Shown piece after piece: positions 53,201-60,300 of a DNA stretch of 64,000 bases (position 1 is its first letter; every line of letters starts with the position of its first letter). The stretch is from Candidula unifasciata. Its lineage: Eukaryota; Mollusca; Gastropoda; Stylommatophora; Geomitridae. The notes below the pieces were generated by a model that ran no database searches, was not told the origin of the DNA, and saw only the letters and a program-made list of their open reading frames with translations. A program made the translations under genes and the position numbers. The DNA lies in assembly GCA_905116865.2 (NCBI GenBank), contig CAJHNH020006601.1, forward strand, positions 332,501 through 396,500, given 5' to 3'.

Positions 53201-54274
53201 AAAGGTTAACATTGTAGCATGCTGTCTGTGTCTTAAATTGTGTGTGAACTTTTTTGAGTGCACTACTTTCACCTAGTGCTGTGATGCACTACTTTTACCT
53301 AGTGCTGTGATGCACTACTTTTACCTAGTGCTGTGATGCACTACTTTTACCTAGTGATGTGATGCACTACTTTTACCTAGTGCTGTGATGCACTACTTTT
53401 ACCTAGTGCTGAGATGCACTACTTTCACCTAGTGCTGTGATACACTACTTTTACCTAGTGCTGTGATGCACTACTTTTACCTAGTGCTGTGATGCACTAC
53501 TTTCACCTAGTGCTGTGATGCACTACTTTTACCTAGTGCTGTGATGCATTACTTTTACCTAGTGCTGTGATGCATTACTTTTACCTAGTGCTGTGATGCA
53601 CTACTTTTACCTAGTGCTGTGATAAACTACTTTCACCTAGTGCTGTGATGCACTACTTTTACCTAGTGCTGTGATGCACTACTTTTACCTAGTGCTGTGA
53701 TGCATTACTTTTACCTAGTGCTGTGATGCACTACTTTCACATAGTGCTGTGATGCACTACTTTTACCTAGTGCTGTGATGCACTACTTTCACCTAGTGCT
53801 GTGATGCACTACTTTCACCTAGTGCTGTGATGCACTACTTTTACCAAGTGCTGTGACACACTATTTTTACCTAGTTCTGTGATGTATTACTTTTACCTAG
53901 TTCCATCATGCATTACATGATTTTAATGGATGCCATAAGTGTGAGCTCTTTCTTGATGGTTAATCAAACCTTGATCATTACAATTATTTATTGGAGAGAG
54001 AGAGAGAAAAGAGAGAGAAGAGAGTGGAGCGGGGGAGAGAAATAAAAGAGAGCGGATATAAAAGAGGGAGAGTGAGATAAAAAGGGGGAGGGAACAATAC
54101 AATACAAGAAAAGGAGAGAGAGATAAGAGATAGAGAGAGAGAGAGAGAGAGACGGACAGAAAGAGATGGAGGGAAACTAATCAAGTACAATGAATTAGAA
54201 TTGCTGGCCTCCACTAATGCAAGGGCAATAACCCTTAAAAAAGCAGAGAAAATAATAATTCTTTAACAGCAAAC

Positions 54275-54320
<46 letters not shown>

Positions 54321-57300
54321 AAGCAAGTGCGCGTATGCTTTACACAGAGAAAGAAACAGTGGGGTGAGAATTTAATAAAAACTTAACACATTCAGATAAA
54401 AAGATCAACAAACAGGCCTGCAGACAGATAGACAGACAGAAATATGGACCCACCAAACTGTGAGACCAAGACTCATTTCCCAGCCATGTCTAGAAAGTGT
54501 GCGTTTGCCATTCATGCTTTTTTATTTTTACCTCATATTCATACTATAAACTTTGAGATGTATGAATATAACACGCTTTGTTTATAAAATACAACTGCTG
54601 TGTAAAAGATGGAGGTGCCAAATTCAGCATACCCAATTTGTAAACCCCTTGGGAATGAAGTTTGTTCGTTCAACTGTTCGATAATGATGTTATGTTATCA
54701 CAATCAATGTCAATGCACATTGGGCATTCCCATGCGTGCTCAGTCCTCTGATGCAGCAGCCACTCCAAGGTACTTCTAACTGTTCCCATGAGAAGTTGGT
54801 TATAATGTCTCTTATTTCGGCTTCAAAGGTGGCTCAGACGTGCTTCATCATGCTTTACTCCTATGTCACACAATCGAGTTAGTTCGATGATAAACACACA
54901 ATATGTAAAGCTCAGCATACAGACAGAAAATCAGACATACAGACAGAAACATAAAATCCACCAAACTGTGACACCAAGATTCACTCCCTCTGAAGGACTG
55001 GATAATGAAGGCATACAAAACATAATTTCTTAACACACAGACAGATACAGAAAGACAGATAACAGACAGAAATCTAGACCCACCAAACTGTGATGCTAAG
55101 ACTTTACACCCACGGCAAGCCTAAATAATGAACACACCTGATGTAAATCTCAACATTCAGACAGACACAGGAAGACAGACAACAGACAGACACCTAGACC
55201 CACCAAACAGTGATGGCAAGACTTAACTCCTCGGCAAGCCTAGATAATGAAAACACCAGATGTAAAGCTCAAGATTCAGACAGACACATAAAGACAGACA
55301 ACAGACAGAAACCCAGACCCACCAAACTGTGACATCAAGACTTACCTCCTCGGCATGCCTGGATTATGAATACTTTGGGTTTGCCAAGGAGCCCCTTGCA
55401 GTTAGTGTTGTCAAACAGCATGAAGATCTCATTGAGTGGGATCCTTTTCCCATCAGTGCCGAAGATGTACTCCTCCTCCCCATGGCTCAACAGACATATA
55501 AAACAGGCATCTGCTTGGTGATGGTGCTCCAGTTTAGCAAATGACTTCAACTTCATTACCATCTCCTTTAAAAGCAAAAAAAAAAGTTTTTCAGAGTCGC
55601 AAATTCAGTACTATCTCCTTTATAAAATAAAACATACAAATTTGTTGACAGTTGCAACTTCTGTACATTCTTTTTTTTTTTAAAGAAAACATACAGTTGC
55701 AACATCTGTAACATCTCATTTATGAAAGAAACCACCAACATAATAAAAGCTGCAAATTTTGTATTATCTTCTTTATTAAAGAAAAGATATCAAGCTCATG
55801 AGAGCTGCAACTTCTGTAACATCTTTATAAAAGAAACATAAGTGGTTTAGAGCTGTTTTCTATCTTGGACAGCCATCCCTTTCACACAAAATGGAATTTG
55901 ACCTGACATTCATTCCAATTCATATTTTCTTGTTAATCCAGCAGCTGTTTTGAGACATCTAATCTCTTAACAACATGGATGAGATGTGACAGAACAGACT
56001 CCAGAGTAACAAGAAGAGACAAAAATATAAATCAAGAAATGATAAAAAGACTAGTAATGAAACTAGTCACACAGTTAATTAAAGAGCAAGAGATAAAATG
56101 GTTTGGCCATTTGACAAAAATACCATGGTAACAACTGCCACAGAGAGCTATGCCGAAGAAAGATAATGAACATAGGGCAAGGGGAAGACCATGCAAAATA
56201 TGAACAATGGCATCAAGAAAAGAATTTGAGAAATAAAAAACAACTTATACAAAGCATTTGAAAGAGCACACAAAAGACCCTTACACCCCCCCCCCCCCCT
56301 CCCCTAACTTTGATCAGGTAATTGTAGGAATAGAAAAAGATAAAGAAATTATTTCTTATATTATGGTATTTTCTTAGAAGTAGAATAAGAAAATCTAACT
56401 GTTCATTGACAATACTTCTTGTCTTATATAATGGGAATGCAACAGCTTGGGATGATGGAATATTATTACTACAATATGTTTGTTTATTCCGGCATACACT
56501 TTAAGTGGCTTGACAGCAACAACATCACAGAGCAGGGAACCCACTTACATTGGATTCTAAAATATTGCTAAGGTTGAGATGCTCAGCAATGTGGATGCGG
56601 GAAGCAGGGGAAGACTAACTACCACATTATATATCCCTAGAAAATGAAGTAATCTGGACATGTTGAGCCCATGGTGGTCAGCAGAAAATGATGATGAAGG
56701 CTGCAGTTTCCAGAAAGCGAGGCAGAGGCCCACTTCCGTGAATACATGACACTGAAGATGTATTGGCTATGAAAGCACACAGGGTTGGAGAACTGGCTAA
56801 AGAAAGACTCTTAAGTAAAGGACATGCTGATTGATGATGATGATGGCTTGGTAGACCTACAACAGTTTACAATCAACAAGATAATCTTCTGGGTTGACAA
56901 ACAACTTTTACATTCATTTTCACTGATGCTAAGAGTGGCAGTGATATAAAGTAAAAACAGCACGGACGACCTAGAAACAAACAAAAAACTCCACTCACTT
57001 GAGCTGAGAGTCCATCTTTATCATTATAGACAATGATATTGAAGTGTAGCTGCGACAGAAGGTTGCATAAATTATCTCGATCAAAGTTAGTGCCTGTCCT
57101 AGCTGGCTTCCCGACAACTTCATTTACGTTGATAATCAAGGCATAACCTCTCGGCAACCTCTGCATAGGGTAGGACTGGAAAAAAACAAGACAGCCATCT
57201 TTAGTTAGGCTATAAAACAATCATCTTCCGTGATGTGACTCTAGTACCATTGCCCAAAAACCACAAGAAAAGCTTTTAAAAATAATCCATCTGCTACGGA

Positions 57301-60300
57301 AACCAAATTCTAGTACCCAGAACAGAGCGTCATAAGTTGGCTCTGCATTCATGGAAGCCACTCTGGATGGCGGAGAATGCCCATGATCTGCCTTCCCCTG
57401 AGAAATTAATCCAGTGAACTGTGACTAAAAAAGTTTAAAGTAATGGGGAAACAGAACAACGTGCACAAAACACAACACAAACGGATGTTTCGGCCGGGGC
57501 CTTTCTCGACAAGAACTGAACTCTACAACAATAACAAGGTGAAGAATGAGAAACTATAACAAGGTGGAGAATGAGAAACTATTTAAAAAAAAAGGTAATG
57601 TGGAATGAATAAAATAAAATAAAGTAAGGCTTGAAAATTAGTCGCAAAAGTAATAGTGATAATATATAAAAATAGTAGGAATAAAAGAGTAGTAGAAATA
57701 CAACTGTTTAAGATCCATAAATGGTACTGGTAGAGATAGATTAAAGTAATATGAACATAAAATTATTCTTCTTTCATTTGCTTGAAATAGATTATCTATA
57801 CCTGCAATGTTGTCTCTAGTATGAACTTTACTGTCTTTTGTAATTCACTCAGCAACCAGTAAAGTTTGACTTGCCTTGATATACTGTATTTGGGACAGTC
57901 TTGGAGGACATGATCTGTTGTCTCAGGTGCCAATCCCCATGTGCATAAGGCTGATTCGCAGATTTTAAATTTTGTGTACATGTGGCCTCAAAGTCGACTG
58001 TGCCCTGTTCTAAAGCGTAGAATAATAACCCGCTCTGGTCTGTCCATAAAATGGTAATCGTCTTGTGCCTGTTTTGGTGGCTTTCTGATAGATTTGATTT
58101 TTCTCTTCTTTTGTTGATAAGAGACTGGTATGTCCGGTTGTTCTTTATTTGCAGCTTCCTTAGCTAGTTTATCAGCTCTTTTATTTCCAGGAACTCCACA
58201 GTGGGATGGCATCCACTGCATAGTTACCTTACACCAGCTGTCTAGTTTGGAGAGTAGTGTTCGTATGCCAGGTAGTTTTCCAGATTGGAGTGCCTGAAGC
58301 ATTCTTTGCATCTGTCAGAAACACCACAGGTTGTGAAAAATTATGTATATTTAACAGTTCCTCTGCTGCTATTTTGACAGCTTGAACTTCTGCATCATAG
58401 TTGTGACATGTTTTCCTGTAGGTATTTTGGCTGTACGATATTATTTGGATGCTCAATATACACTCCTGCTCCTTCCTTTCTGCTTGCGGTTTGTGCTGAC
58501 CCATCCGTATAGACATGAACCCAAAGATTATGTGGGTATTCATCATCAAGTAGAGCGAGGGTGGCGGTTTTACGTTGCACACTGTTTTGTTCTTTCTTGT
58601 TGAATAATCCTTTCACTTCTGTCTGGATGTGTACTGGCAACTTATAATCCTCTTTCCAAGGGATCTGATCTGGAATTGCATTTAAGGTGCTATCATTTGC
58701 AGGCAGATCATTGGTTTGCCTGCAGAGTCGTTGTGCCTGGTGGATAAAAATGCTTCTTTTTAGTCACCACATTGCTAGATTTTGGAATCTTTCTTTCATA
58801 GGGTGTTCAGGTATGCTAAGAAACCTTTCTGCTTATATTAGTATCTTAGTGTCTCTTCGTTCTGTCAGTGTTTCTCTTCGTTCTGTCAGTGTTTAAGTCA
58901 TCACCATCTTCTCCATCACACCTATAGGTGTTGATTTCATTCAACATGTTATAACTCTGATCGCTTGATTTTGCACCTTGTCTTACTTTTGTAGTGTGGT
59001 TATGGATGCTGAACTCCATGTAGTTGACCCATGTTCAGTGTGTGGTCGTATACTTTGTTGATAAACTTTCCTTAGTATTTTCCCATTTGCACCACATGTT
59101 GTACCACTTAGTTTTCTTAGGACAGCCATCTTACTTCTGGCTTTGGCTGCTGACTAAATAAAATTGTTGGGGCGGTCGCTCAAGTGGTTTAATCCTTGTT
59201 TAAGAGCATATTAATAATACTGTGATGGGATGGCGAATAAATTTAAGGATATATTTGAAATAATATATGTAAAAATGAAAAAAAAATTAAGGGCCGATCA
59301 GTCTACCTGTGGCTGCCCTGGACGGATTCTACAGGGGCAAACACCTGATATTAACTCAACTTCAGTGTCATCTAATTTTGTTTAGAGACTTTATATCCTT
59401 TCCCATTTCTGAATAGCTGGAGCCTAACCATGTCTTTTAACAATTGCAAGCCAATAATGTTATATCAAATATACCAACACTGACACAGACATCTGTGAGA
59501 GATCAGCTGCAGACTGACTCTTACGGAGGCAAACAGTGAAAGACAGATTGTCACAGTCTGCAACAGGCCAAACGCTGCAAGCTATAGAGTGGAGACAACT
59601 GAGAGAGAAAAAGCTTCAGTAAAATACAGTAATAGCTGATGCTGTTCTAAAAACAAGTGACACAGCTCCATGATCCCTAGGGACTACAGTTGCCTTTTAG
59701 GCCAATAATAAATAGTAAAGATCCCTTTTCACACCTTTAGGAGTATCTGGCATATGAGAAGAGCACCCATATTTTTACAGACCAATTGGCACTAGGTGGG
59801 TAATGTGGTCAGCATTACGCCAGCCATCTTTACTTCCCCAGGACATCCATCCTGGTACCCATTTTAGGCTGGGTTGACCTGTGACGCCCCATACCATGAT
59901 AAAAATCAACGCAGCCAGCAGTGGGTTTCGATCGCGGAATTATGAGTCGAAAACGCCTAAGCCACGGACGCTGCATAATAATATCTGACATGAAGTTAGT
60001 TGCCTATCCTTAACAGGAGGATTCAGAACCAACCCCAGCATCTGTTGGCTGTTGCGGTTTTTCTAGGCACATTTTTAAGTTCAGTAGTTTGCCATTGCTT
60101 TCTGAACGGTCAGCTCTTGGTACCACTGTCGAAACCAATGCAAGACAAACTGTCTGCAGCTGGGATCGAACCCAGCACCCCAGCACTATGAGGCGCATTC
60201 GCAAGGCCTAAGCCATAGATTCCAACTCGCTGACATGAAAAATGTCACACACACACACACAAATACCACTGACCTTTTTATAATTACTGTGAAAGAATTC

